Positions 26,447 to 35,058 of a stretch of 64,000 bases of DNA are shown here, piece by piece. Source of the stretch: an uncultured Hyphomonadaceae bacterium (GTDB lineage: Bacteria; Pseudomonadota; Alphaproteobacteria; Caulobacterales; Hyphomonadaceae); contig CALKFG010000006.1 of the NCBI GenBank assembly GCA_938084575.1, positions 322,542 through 386,541 on the forward strand, read 5' to 3'. The translations under genes were made by a program, and so were the position numbers. Below the pieces are notes generated by a model that was not told the DNA's origin, ran no database searches, and saw nothing but the letters and a program-made list of their open reading frames with translations. How positions within the stretch are numbered: position 1 is the stretch's first letter; each line of letters begins with the position of its first letter.

Positions 26447-26925
26447 CCCGGGAGGATGTGATCGCCGCGGCGCGTCTGTGGATCGGGACGCCCTATCGCC
26501 ACCAGGCCAGCGTGCGCGGGCAGGGATGTGACTGTCTCGGCCTGTTGCGGGGGGTCTGGCGAGACTGCGTCGGCGCAGAGCCGGAGGTCGTGCCGCCCTA
26601 CAGTCCTGACTGGGCTGAGCTGTCGACCCGGGACACCCTGCTGATGGCCGCCCGGCGGCACCTTGTGGCGTGCGCGCTCGACGCGCTGCGCCCCGGCGAC
26701 GTGCTGCTGTTTCGCATGGGGCCAGGGCATCCGGCCAAGCATTGTGCCATCCTGTCACGGCCGGCACGGATCATTCATGCCTATTGGGGGCGCACAGTCT
26801 GTGAAACCGCTTTGGTTGGCTGGTGGCAGCGGCGCCTTGTGGCGGGTTTCTCCTTCCCCGGGCTCGATCCGGATCAGACCCGGGCGCGCCCTGATCCCGG
26901 GCGCGCCGGGATGGGGGCGGCCTGA
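26443..26925 (+). CDS. GTA NlpC/P60 cell-wall peptidase (g14)
   Basis: 160 aa. NlpC/P60 fold: IAAARLWIGTPYRHQAS, then the nucleophile motif GCDCLGLLRGVW (catalytic cysteine most likely C31), and a histidine in GHPAKHCAILS. The C-terminal tail is Arg/Pro/Asp-rich. In GTAs this peptidase sits in the tail tip and opens peptidoglycan of the recipient. Start and stop both overlap the neighbours. Confidence 0.9.
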   Translation: MTREDVIAAARLWIGTPYRHQASVRGQGCDCLGLLRGVWRDCVGAEPEVVPPYSPDWAELSTRDTLLMAARRHLVACALDALRPGDVLLFRMGPGHPAKHCAILSRPARIIHAYWGRTVCETALVGWWQRRLVAGFSFPGLDPDQTRARPDPGRAGMGAA

Positions 26926-29900
26926 TGGCACAGCTTGTTCTGTCCCAGATCGGGGCGACGATCGGGACCCATGTCCTGCCCCAGGGCCTGTCTGTTCTGG
27001 GTCAAAGCCTGTCGGGCGCAGCCCTTGGTGGCACGCTGGGGGGACTGGTGGGCCGGACAATCGATGCCAGCCTGGCGCCGCCGGTCCATGGCCCGCGCCT
27101 GCACAGCCTGCACATCATGGAAAGCCGGGAAGGGGCCAGCCTGCCCCTGCTTTACGGGCGCATGCGGGTGCCCGGACAGCTCATCTGGGCGTCCCGGTTC
27201 CGGGAGCAAAACCGCAAGGTTTCGGCGGGCAAGGGCGGGCCCAAACAGGTCCAGTACAGCTATACCGTCAGCCTTGCGGTTGCCCTGTGCGCGGGCGAGG
27301 TGACCCGGCTGGGACGCGTCTGGGCGAATGGGGCGCCACTCGATCTGGGTGACCTGAACTGGCGGTTTTACCCGGGGTCTGCAGATCAGATGCCCGACCC
27401 TCTGTTGCAGGCGGTTGAGGGGACCGATCAGGTCCCGGCCTATCGAGACACCGCCTATATCGTTCTGGAGGACCTGCCGCTTGGCCCGTTTGGCAACCGG
27501 CTGCCACAGCTGTCCTTCGAAGTTATCCGGGCCAGCGCCGTGTATCCGGGCAGCCTGCGACAGGCCCTGACCAGCATCAATATCATTCCGGCCTCGGGCG
27601 AGTTCGTCTATGCGACCCGCCCCGTGCGTGCCCGCAGGTTCCCGGCATCGGAACGGCCGCTTAATCTCAATGCATCGGCCCGGGAGCCAGATTTTCTGGT
27701 GTCGCTGGCGCAGATGCAGGCGGACCTGCCCGCCCTTACCGCGGCGACGTTGCAGGTTGCCTGGTTTGGCGACGACCTGCGCGCAGGCGTGGCCAAACTG
27801 CGTCCGGGTGTCGAAACCCGTGATCGCGACACCGTGCCTTATGTCTGGCAGGTTGCCGGGCAGAAGCGTGGCCTGGCCTATCGGGTCTCGCAACAGGATG
27901 GCCGCCCGAATTATGGTGGCACACCGGCGGACCAGGCGGTTCTGGAGGGGCTTACAGCCTTGCACCAGGCCGGGCTGGCGACGACTCTGTCCCCGTTCCT
28001 CCTGATGGACATACCGGCCGGCACGACCCGCCCGGGCGTCGACGGGAAAGGGCCTCAGCCGGCCTTTCCGTGGCGGGGGCGGATCCGGTCGGGCGCTGAT
28101 GGCCAGCGCGCCGCGCGTGCCCACATCGACGCATTTATGGGACAGGATGGCGGGTTTGGGTATCGCCATTTTATTCTGCATTATGCGCGGCTGGGCGCAG
28201 CGTTTGGGCGGTTGGAGGCCTTCCTGATCGGCTCTGAACTGGTTGGCCTGACCCGGTTGCGCGATGATGAGGGCCGGTTTCCCTTCGTCGAGGCCCTGAT
28301 CAGCCTGGCGGCCGAGGTTCGCCACATTCTGGGGCCGCAGGTCAAGCTGTCCTATGCCGCGGACTGGACTGAATATGGCGCCTGGCAGCCGACGGGGCAG
28401 GCGGATGCCCTGTTTCCACTGGACCCGCTCTGGGCCAGTCCCGACATCGATTTCGTTGCGATTGACTGGTACCCGCCGGTGACGGACTGGCGCGACGGCG
28501 ATCAGCATATAGACGCCCGGGCTGGGGTGCCATCGGTGGACGACCCCGGCTATTTGCGGACCGGCATGGCCGGTGGCGAGGCCTATGACTGGTTTTATAG
28601 CGATGCGGCGGATCGCGAAGCGCAGCGCCGCACCCCGATACGGGACACCGCGCATGGTGAGGACTGGGTGTTTCGGCCCAAGGATGTGTCGGGATGGTGG
28701 CGTCATGCGCATTATCCCCGCCGGAGCGGAGAGCGACAGGCAACGCCGACGGGCTGGAGTCCGAAAAGCAAGCCGGTGCGCCTGACCGAACTGGGGTGCG
28801 CCGCGGTGGATCGCGGGTCGAATGCGCCGAACCGGTTCCTCGACCCGAAGAGCGATGACAGTGGCCTGCCGCCCTTCTCGACGGGACAGCGCGATGACGT
28901 GTTGCAGCGCCGCATGCTGGAGGCGGCCCTCGACTGGGCCGGACAGGAGCCGGCGATTGAGCAGGTCAGTGCCTGGTGCTGGGATGCCCGCCCCTGGCCG
29001 GCCTTTCCCCAGCGCGCTGAGGTGTGGAGCGATGGTGACAACTGGGCCCGCGGCCATTGGCTGAATGGCCGGATCGGTCAGATCAGCCTTGGCGAGGTGA
29101 TCGACGACCTGCTGTCACTGGCCGGGCTGAGGACGGATGTCCGGGCCCTGAACGGTCCGGTTGACGGCATCGCCCTGCACGGACCGGTTCGTCTGCGCGA
29201 TGCCTTGGCCCCGTTCATGGCGGCCTTTGACCTGATCTGCCTCGAACGGGACGCTGCGCTGGTGTTCCGGCCGGCCCTGTTGGCCGGGCCGCCCCATTCG
29301 CTGGGTCGGCCGGTAAGCCACAGCGAGTTTCGGACCCGAAGCCTGATGGATAAGGCGCCCTGGGCCCTGCAGCTGAGCTATGTCTCGGACACCGACGCCT
29401 ATGCGCCTTCTGTGGTCGAGGCCCGACGCCGGCCGCAACACACGCCGGACCGGGCCCAGCTTGTCCTGCCCATGGTGCTGGGAGCGGCCCGCGCCCGGGC
29501 GATTGCAGCCCACCTTCTCGACCGGATGCTGGATCCGGGGGATTGGCGGGTCTCGCTGGGTCTGGGCAGCAGCATGCTGGAGCCGGGGGATCATCTGGCG
29601 GATGCGGATGGCCGGCTCTGGCGCCTCATCGGGCTGGTCGATCAGGGGCCAGTGCGCCAGCTTGAGCTGATCCCGGCGCCGGAGGCGCTGGCATTGCCCC
29701 GGGCCCTGGCGCCGCCTGATCCGGGACCGCCACCGGTCCGTCCGGCCGACCCTGAGCTGTGGGTGATTGACGGTCCGCGCCTCGACCCGGCGATCGTCGG
29801 CCCGCTGCTGGCCTGTGCGGCGGATCCCTGGCCGGGCCCGGTCACGGTGCGCGCCGGCCGCGATGAAACAGGACTGACCGACCGGGCCGTCTGCGACCAG

Positions 29901-30596
29901 CCGGCTGCCATGGGGCAGGTGGTGCAGCCCCGGGGGGCTGGTCCCCTCGGGCGCTGGGATCTCGGGCCTCCGCTGAGGGTTGAGCTGCCCGGACAGGCGC
30001 TGGCGCGGGTTTCGACCGGTGCCATGCTGGCCGGTGCCAACCGGCTGCTGGTCCAGCATGACAGGGGCTGGGAGCTGATCGGCTTCAAGGATGCCGAATT
30101 GACCGCCCAGGGGCACTGGGCCCTGTCGGGCTTGCTGCGGGGGCTGGCGGGCAGCCCGGTGGGTGTTTTTGGGGCCGGCGCCCGATGTGTCCGGGTTGAT
30201 CCGGATCTGCGCGTGGCGGCGGTCTCCGCTTCCGAGATCGGGGTGGAGCTGATCTGGCAGGCTGGCGGCGGGGCACCCCGGCCGGTGCGGTTTGATGATC
30301 GGGCGGGCCGGCCCTGGCGGGTCGGACATTTGCGGGTACAGCCCGTCGGGACCGGCTGGAGGCTGCGCTGGACGCGGCGTGGTGCTGACATCGCGGTGGC
30401 CTGGGCGCTGCCGGAGGCCGAAAATCACGGCCGCTTCCGGCTGCGGGCCCTGCTGCCGGACGGGACCTGGGAAGAGACGGAAACCCGGCGGGCCGGGGCG
30501 GAGCTGGCGGGTCAGGTCTTGCAGGCCGAGGTGTCGGAAATCGGGCCCGACGGGCGCACAGGTCCATGGGTTTCCATTCTTCTGCCACGCGATTAA
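26925..30596 (+). CDS. GTA tail tip/host-specificity protein with TIM-barrel domain (g15, 'megatron')
   Basis: 1223 aa, near the family size. The N-terminus has a hydrophobic glycine-rich stretch (GAALGGTLGGLVGR) and tail-tip segments (SLPLLYGRMRVPGQLIWASRF). A glycoside-hydrolase-like GTA_TIM domain follows, about residues 400-700 (FLIGSELVGLTRLR; KLSYAADWTEYG; FVAIDWYPPVTDWRDG; RLTELGCAAVDRGSN; ISAWCWD-like VSAWCWDARPW). A phage-tail_3 domain and C-terminal beta domains complete it. It probably degrades or binds recipient surface glycan and forms the DNA exit channel. Last gene of the main GTA operon. Confidence 0.92.
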   Translation: MAQLVLSQIGATIGTHVLPQGLSVLGQSLSGAALGGTLGGLVGRTIDASLAPPVHGPRLHSLHIMESREGASLPLLYGRMRVPGQLIWASRFREQNRKVSAGKGGPKQVQYSYTVSLAVALCAGEVTRLGRVWANGAPLDLGDLNWRFYPGSADQMPDPLLQAVEGTDQVPAYRDTAYIVLEDLPLGPFGNRLPQLSFEVIRASAVYPGSLRQALTSINIIPASGEFVYATRPVRARRFPASERPLNLNASAREPDFLVSLAQMQADLPALTAATLQVAWFGDDLRAGVAKLRPGVETRDRDTVPYVWQVAGQKRGLAYRVSQQDGRPNYGGTPADQAVLEGLTALHQAGLATTLSPFLLMDIPAGTTRPGVDGKGPQPAFPWRGRIRSGADGQRAARAHIDAFMGQDGGFGYRHFILHYARLGAAFGRLEAFLIGSELVGLTRLRDDEGRFPFVEALISLAAEVRHILGPQVKLSYAADWTEYGAWQPTGQADALFPLDPLWASPDIDFVAIDWYPPVTDWRDGDQHIDARAGVPSVDDPGYLRTGMAGGEAYDWFYSDAADREAQRRTPIRDTAHGEDWVFRPKDVSGWWRHAHYPRRSGERQATPTGWSPKSKPVRLTELGCAAVDRGSNAPNRFLDPKSDDSGLPPFSTGQRDDVLQRRMLEAALDWAGQEPAIEQVSAWCWDARPWPAFPQRAEVWSDGDNWARGHWLNGRIGQISLGEVIDDLLSLAGLRTDVRALNGPVDGIALHGPVRLRDALAPFMAAFDLICLERDAALVFRPALLAGPPHSLGRPVSHSEFRTRSLMDKAPWALQLSYVSDTDAYAPSVVEARRRPQHTPDRAQLVLPMVLGAARARAIAAHLLDRMLDPGDWRVSLGLGSSMLEPGDHLADADGRLWRLIGLVDQGPVRQLELIPAPEALALPRALAPPDPGPPPVRPADPELWVIDGPRLDPAIVGPLLACAADPWPGPVTVRAGRDETGLTDRAVCDQPAAMGQVVQPRGAGPLGRWDLGPPLRVELPGQALARVSTGAMLAGANRLLVQHDRGWELIGFKDAELTAQGHWALSGLLRGLAGSPVGVFGAGARCVRVDPDLRVAAVSASEIGVELIWQAGGGAPRPVRFDDRAGRPWRVGHLRVQPVGTGWRLRWTRRGADIAVAWALPEAENHGRFRLRALLPDGTWEETETRRAGAELAGQVLQAEVSEIGPDGRTGPWVSILLPRD

Positions 30597-30629
30597 GACA
30601 GACCGAACAGTCTTCTGGACGAGCGTGGC

Positions 30630-31499
30630 ATGGCCAAAGATCTTTATGCGACATTGGGGGTCTCCCGATCGGCACCGGCCGACGAGATCCGGCGCGTCTA
30701 CAAGCGCAAGGTCAAGGAGCTGCACCCCGACCTGCACCCCGGTGATACCGCCAAGGCAGACGCCTTCAAGCAGGTCTCCGCGGCGTATGAAATTCTCGGG
30801 GATGAAACCCGTCGCCGGCAATATGACCGGGGTGAAATTGATGAGCAGGGTGCCCCGCGCGGCTTTGCCCGGGCTGGCCCGGGTGGTGCAGGTCCAGGGG
30901 GGCGGCCTGGTGGGTTTAGCCATTCGGGAAGCTTCCAGGGCGACCCGTTTGAAGACATTCTGTCGGGCATGTTTGGCGGTGGACGCCGGCGACCCGGTCC
31001 GCAGAAGGGCGGCGATATTCGCTATCAGGTCGAGGTCGCCTTTGAAGACGCCGCGCTCGGAGCCAAGCGGGAAATGACCATGGCGGATGGCCGGGTCCTG
31101 AATGTGTCGATACCGGCCGGCGTGGAGACCGGGCAGACCCTGCGGCTGAAAAGCCAGGGGCGGCCCTCGCCAAGTGGTGGCCCGCCCGGCGACGCGCTGC
31201 TCGAGCTGATCGTTCGCCAGAGCAAGGTCTGGATCCGCGACGGCGATGATCTGCGCATGAATGTACCGGTGCCGCTGAGCATAGCGGTGCTTGGAGGCAG
31301 CATCGAGGTCGCCACGCCGACCGGACCGATTACGCTGAAAATCCCTGAGGGATCGAATTCGGGTGCGGTCCTGCGCCTGCGACACAAGGGCATTCAGCGC
31401 AAGGGCGCCCCCGGCCATCTTTATGTCCGGCTGGAGATCATGATCGACCATCCCAAGGATCCCGACCTGCGAAAATGGGCCAAGTCGGTACGCAAATGA
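30630..31499 (+). CDS. DnaJ-class co-chaperone (CbpA-type, no zinc finger)
   Basis: 289 aa. J domain at residues 1-70 with the HPD motif in KELHPDLHPGD, a Gly/Arg-rich linker with GDPFEDILSGMFGGG, and the two C-terminal substrate-binding beta domains (VSIPAGVETGQTLRLKSQG; MNVPVPLSIAVLGGSIEVATPTG). The cysteine-rich zinc region of true DnaJ is absent. It stimulates DnaK ATPase. It starts 33 bases after g15 but is a general host gene; a role in GTA assembly is only a possibility suggested by position. Confidence 0.88.
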   Translation: MAKDLYATLGVSRSAPADEIRRVYKRKVKELHPDLHPGDTAKADAFKQVSAAYEILGDETRRRQYDRGEIDEQGAPRGFARAGPGGAGPGGRPGGFSHSGSFQGDPFEDILSGMFGGGRRRPGPQKGGDIRYQVEVAFEDAALGAKREMTMADGRVLNVSIPAGVETGQTLRLKSQGRPSPSGGPPGDALLELIVRQSKVWIRDGDDLRMNVPVPLSIAVLGGSIEVATPTGPITLKIPEGSNSGAVLRLRHKGIQRKGAPGHLYVRLEIMIDHPKDPDLRKWAKSVRK

Positions 31500-31558
31500 A
31501 CCGGGTTGCGGCTGGCCATTCACGCGACATTCAGAGCCAAGCGTCCATACAGCCGGGG

Positions 31559-31864
31559 ATGAAAGCTGTTCTGGCCTCTTGTGCGCTGATCCTGCTCGGC
31601 GTTGCCTTCGGGCCTGCACCGGCCCAGGCGCAATGGGCCGATTCCTTTTCGGCCGGGGAAGCCCGCACCGCCCGGGACAAGGGACAGGTCGTGCCCCTGC
31701 GGGATATTTTCAGACAGCTGCGCCAGCGCCATGGCGGCTACCAGATCGACGCAAACCTGTATGATCGCGGCGGCCGGCAAGTCTATATTATTGACTGGAT
31801 GACCGGTAAGGGCCGCCGGCTGCAGGTGACCGTGGATGCAAGAACAGGACGAATCCTGTCGTGA
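31559..31864 (+). CDS. Secreted PepSY-domain protein
   Basis: 101 aa from ATG 31559, which gives a clean Sec signal peptide (MKAVLASCALILLGVAFGPAPAQAQ). An ATG at 31496 overlaps the DnaJ stop and would add 21 residues. The mature part is one PepSY domain (PLRDIFRQLRQRHGGYQIDANLYDRGG... VTVDARTGRIL). It lies 16 bases before a PhoP/PhoQ-like pair, an arrangement common for periplasmic modulators of sensor kinases; that role is inferred. Confidence 0.75.
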   Translation: MKAVLASCALILLGVAFGPAPAQAQWADSFSAGEARTARDKGQVVPLRDIFRQLRQRHGGYQIDANLYDRGGRQVYIIDWMTGKGRRLQVTVDARTGRILS

Positions 31865-31880
31865 GGATAAGGAGACAAAG

Positions 31881-32567
31881 ATGCGTATTCTTGTCGTAGA
31901 AGACGAGGCCGATCTCCGGCGTCAGCTGGGAGACGCCCTGACCCATGCCGGCTATGCAGTTGATCTTGCGGCTGACGGCGAGGAGGGGCATTTTCTGGGT
32001 GATACCGAACCCTATGATGCGGTCATCCTCGATCTTGGCCTGCCGAAAATGGATGGTGTCTCCATTCTTGAACGCTGGCGCGGCGATGGTCACATCTTCC
32101 CGGTCATGATCCTGACGGCCCGGGACCGCTGGAGTGAAAAAGTCGCGGGTTTCGATGCCGGGGCCGATGATTATGTGACCAAGCCGTTTTACACTGAGGA
32201 GGTCCTGGCCCGGCTGCGGGCCCTGTTGCGCCGGGCATCCGGGCACGCGGTCGCCGCCATCGATGTCGGCGCGCTGCGTCTCGACACGCGGGCGGCGCGG
32301 GCAACGATTAATGGCGATCCGATCAAGCTGACGGCGCACGAATACAAGGTTCTGGCCTATTTGATCCATCATCAGGGCCGGGTCGTGCCGCGGACCGAGC
32401 TGGTAGAGCATATTTATGACCAGGATTTTGACCGCGACTCCAACACGATAGAGGTCTTTATCGGCCGGCTGCGCAAGAAGATTGGCGGCGACCGGATCGA
32501 AACGGAACGTGGCCTGGGGTACAGGCTGGTCACGCCGGAAGCTGAACAAAACCGTGTCAGCGGATAA
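31881..32567 (+). CDS. phoP: OmpR-family response regulator (PhoP-like)
   Basis: 228 aa from ATG 31881 with AAGGAGA upstream. Receiver domain with phospho-acceptor D51 (VILDLGLPKMDG), conserved T and K (MILTARDR, KPF), then a winged-helix DNA-binding domain (LTAHEYKVLAYLIHH... NTIEVFIGRLRKKI... TERGLGYRL). The kinase gene starts inside its 3' end. The PhoP symbol rests on the PhoQ-like kinase next to it; the signal sensed is unknown. Confidence 0.82.
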   Translation: MRILVVEDEADLRRQLGDALTHAGYAVDLAADGEEGHFLGDTEPYDAVILDLGLPKMDGVSILERWRGDGHIFPVMILTARDRWSEKVAGFDAGADDYVTKPFYTEEVLARLRALLRRASGHAVAAIDVGALRLDTRAARATINGDPIKLTAHEYKVLAYLIHHQGRVVPRTELVEHIYDQDFDRDSNTIEVFIGRLRKKIGGDRIETERGLGYRLVTPEAEQNRVSG

Positions 32568-33990
32568 GCCGGGCGGCGATCCGCCTCGTGCGGGCCTCAT
32601 GGGGCGACTGGCGGGGCATCGCCTGTCGCTGGCGCAGCGCCTGCTGATCGGGGCCCTGATCTGGAGCATCGCGGTTGTGATCGGTGGCGTCGTCGCCCTG
32701 TCGGCCGCCTACCGTGCCCAGTCGCTCAGCCTGCTCGAGCAGGAGCTTGAATCCACGCTCGTCACGATTTCCCGAGCCATCGATGTCGACCCGGGCGGTG
32801 GTCTGGTTCAGGATGCTGACAAATTGCCCAAGGACCCCCGCTATGACATCCCGCTGTCGGGACGGTACTGGGCGGTGGTCTCGCTCGACCCGTCGGGACA
32901 GCCCGGGGAGGATATCCGTCCGCGCAGTGTCTGGGATGGCAATTTGCCGCTTCCCGCCACGATGATCCGCGAAGCCGTGGCGATGCCCGGCGATATCATT
33001 GGTGGCAACGCAGAAGGACCGGCCGGAGAGCCTGTCCGCGTCGCGGTCCAGTCGGTTATATTGCCGGCCTCCGACAGGCCGGTTCTGCTGGTGGCGGCTT
33101 TCGACCGGACCCAGACCGATGAGGGCGCCAACCGGCTGCGGAATATCCTTCTGGTTGCCATGTTGGCGCTGGCGGCAGGGACGCTTCTCGCCCTGGTTTT
33201 CGGGCTGCGTTATGCGCTGCGCCCCCTGGAGCGGATCCAGCTGGACATCAATGCGGTCAGGGAAGGCCGGCGCGCCGTTCTGTCGGAGGACTATCCGGTC
33301 GAGGTCCGTCCCCTGACGGAGGCGCTCAACCGGCTTCTGGAACACAACCGTGCGGTTGTGTCCCGCGCGCGCACCCATGTGGGCAATCTGGCACATGCGC
33401 TGAAGACGCCGCTGGCTGTCCTGCGCAACGAAGCTGGCGGGGAGAGCCAGCTGGACGACGTGGTGCGCCGACAGACCGAGGCGATGAGAGCCAATGTCGA
33501 ACATTATCTGCAGCGGGCTCAGGCTGCAGCGCGTGCCGAAGTGCTCGGTGCCCGTGCGCCTGTGAGCCCCACGCTGGATGGGTTGGCGCGGATGATGAAT
33601 CGGCTTTATGGCCACGAGGGCAAATCCGTGGAAATTGACTCCGAGGCGGACCTGGTGGCCCGGGCAGAAGTGCAGGATCTGGAAGAAATGCTGGGAAATC
33701 TGATCGACAATGCCTGCAAATGGGCGCGCCGTGAGGTTCATATTGTCGCGCATGCCGTGGACGAGGACAGCCTGATCATCACCATAGATGATGATGGGCC
33801 GGGCCTCTCGCCGGCGCAGCGTGAACCGGCCATGAAGCGCGGCGTCCGCCTCGATGAGACGGCACCGGGCACCGGCCTGGGCCTGTCCATTGTCGCCGAT
33901 CTTGCCGATATGAATGGCGGCGCGCTTGAACTTGGCACTTCGGCTCCCGGCGGTTTATCTGCGCGCCTCAGACTTCGGCGGGCGGCGTGA
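32554..33990 (+). CDS. phoQ: Sensor histidine kinase (PhoQ-like)
   Basis: 478 aa from GTG 32554, which overlaps the regulator by 14 bases; ATG 32599 is the alternative. The first membrane span (LLIGALIWSIAVVIGGVVALSA) is followed by a periplasmic domain of about 150 residues containing RYWAVVSLD, a second span (ILLVAMLALAAGTLLALVFGL) and HAMP. The dimerisation histidine is H281 in LAHALKTPLAVLRNE, the PhoQ-type H-box. The ATPase has NLIDNACKWA, DDDGPG and GTGLGLSI. The TPR gene begins in its stop (TGATG). Confidence 0.82.
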   Translation: MSADKPGGDPPRAGLMGRLAGHRLSLAQRLLIGALIWSIAVVIGGVVALSAAYRAQSLSLLEQELESTLVTISRAIDVDPGGGLVQDADKLPKDPRYDIPLSGRYWAVVSLDPSGQPGEDIRPRSVWDGNLPLPATMIREAVAMPGDIIGGNAEGPAGEPVRVAVQSVILPASDRPVLLVAAFDRTQTDEGANRLRNILLVAMLALAAGTLLALVFGLRYALRPLERIQLDINAVREGRRAVLSEDYPVEVRPLTEALNRLLEHNRAVVSRARTHVGNLAHALKTPLAVLRNEAGGESQLDDVVRRQTEAMRANVEHYLQRAQAAARAEVLGARAPVSPTLDGLARMMNRLYGHEGKSVEIDSEADLVARAEVQDLEEMLGNLIDNACKWARREVHIVAHAVDEDSLIITIDDDGPGLSPAQREPAMKRGVRLDETAPGTGLGLSIVADLADMNGGALELGTSAPGGLSARLRLRRAA

Positions 33991-34583
33991 TGCGGCGGGA
34001 CCTGATCTGCCTGGCTCTGGTCGTTGTCGGGGCCAGTGCGGTCTATGTCTGGATGGGACGTCCGGGCCTTCCGGATCAGCCCTTCACCGAGCGGGCGGCG
34101 GAAATTGCGCAGCGGGATGTCCGCGATCTCACCCCCGACGAATTTCTGACACGTCTTCAGGGGGTCGCTCAGGAGCGTCCGGACCTTCCGGATCCGCATT
34201 ATTATATCGGGATCCTGTTGCAGGGTCAGGGGCGGGACGAAGATGCCATCCGGGCCTTCCAGGCTGCTCTGCGCCGGGATGAGCGGCATGTGCCGTCTCT
34301 GATCGGGCTGGCCGATACGCTGGTTATGCGGGAAACCGGCACGCTGATCCCGATTGCCGAGCGGTTGTATGCCCAGGCCTGGCAGATTGATTCAGGTGAG
34401 GTCCGGGCCGGGTTCCTGGCCGGGCTCGCGGCCTGGCGGGACGGGCGGGCGGAAGAGGCCGAGGCGAGATGGTCCGCGGTGGAGTCCGGACTTGGCGAGG
34501 ATGCGTCTGAACTGGCTGAATTTCGCAACTGGGTACAGGGCGCGCGCGACGACGTGCCCGCGGTAGAAGAAGCGCAACCATGA
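33990..34583 (+). CDS. ccmI: TPR protein, CcmI/CycH-like cytochrome c biogenesis factor
   Basis: 197 aa. An N-terminal signal-anchor (LICLALVVVGASAVYVWMG) followed by TPR-like helices (DPHYYIGILLQGQGRDEDAIRAFQAALRRDERHVPSLIGLADTLV) and a further pair near residues 130-165. CcmI holds apocytochrome c for heme ligation. The call depends on the following ccmE-F-H genes and is weaker by sequence alone. GTG 33987 is an alternative start. Confidence 0.7.
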   Translation: MRRDLICLALVVVGASAVYVWMGRPGLPDQPFTERAAEIAQRDVRDLTPDEFLTRLQGVAQERPDLPDPHYYIGILLQGQGRDEDAIRAFQAALRRDERHVPSLIGLADTLVMRETGTLIPIAERLYAQAWQIDSGEVRAGFLAGLAAWRDGRAEEAEARWSAVESGLGEDASELAEFRNWVQGARDDVPAVEEAQP

Positions 34584-34626
34584 CGCAGTGGTATGCGGTC
34601 CAACGCATCGATATATATGGTCGGTC

Positions 34627-35058
34627 ATGAGAGCACGAACCAAACGTCTTTATGCGGTCGGTGCGGCAAGCCTGCTTGTCCTGTCGAGCCTCGGCCTGGC
34701 CTTTGTTGCCCTGGGGCAGCGCGCCGACCTCTTTTACACACCCCAAATGCTGGTTGAGCGGGGCCAGCCAGAGCCGGGCAAACGCGTCCGGCTTGGAGGG
34801 TTTGTGCAATCCGGGTCGCTGGATTATGGCGAAGGCGCTGAATTGTTTTTCACTGTTGAGGATGGCTCAGAGGCTACGGTGCGTGTGACCTATACCGGGA
34901 TCACGCCTGACCTGTTCCGGGAAGGCCAGGGGGTCGTGGCGACCGGCCGCTTCGGGGAAAGCTCTGATCTGTTCGAAGCTGAACAAATCCTCGCCAAGCA
35001 TGACGAAAATTACCAGCCGCGAGAGCTGAGAGACCTGCAGGCGGCGCCCGCCTCATGA
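34627..35058 (+). CDS. ccmE: Cytochrome c maturation heme chaperone CcmE
   Basis: 143 aa from ATG 34627. N-terminal signal-anchor (RLYAVGAASLLVLSSLGLAFVAL), then an OB-fold (DLFYTPQMLVERG, RLGGFVQSGSL, VRVTYTGITPDLFREGQGVVATG). The covalent heme-binding motif LAKHDENYQP contains H125 and the conserved tyrosine four residues on. It carries heme from CcmC to CcmF in the periplasm. ATGA overlap with ccmF. Confidence 0.95.
   Translation: MRARTKRLYAVGAASLLVLSSLGLAFVALGQRADLFYTPQMLVERGQPEPGKRVRLGGFVQSGSLDYGEGAELFFTVEDGSEATVRVTYTGITPDLFREGQGVVATGRFGESSDLFEAEQILAKHDENYQPRELRDLQAAPAS

Noticed and set aside
26874-29057. 727-aa and 834-aa minus-strand ORFs opposite g15
   Set aside because: GC-rich antisense shadows of a well-identified gene; no family features.
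18563-30596. Functional prophage
   Set aside because: No integrase, repressor, replication or excision genes; gene order and sizes are those of a GTA.
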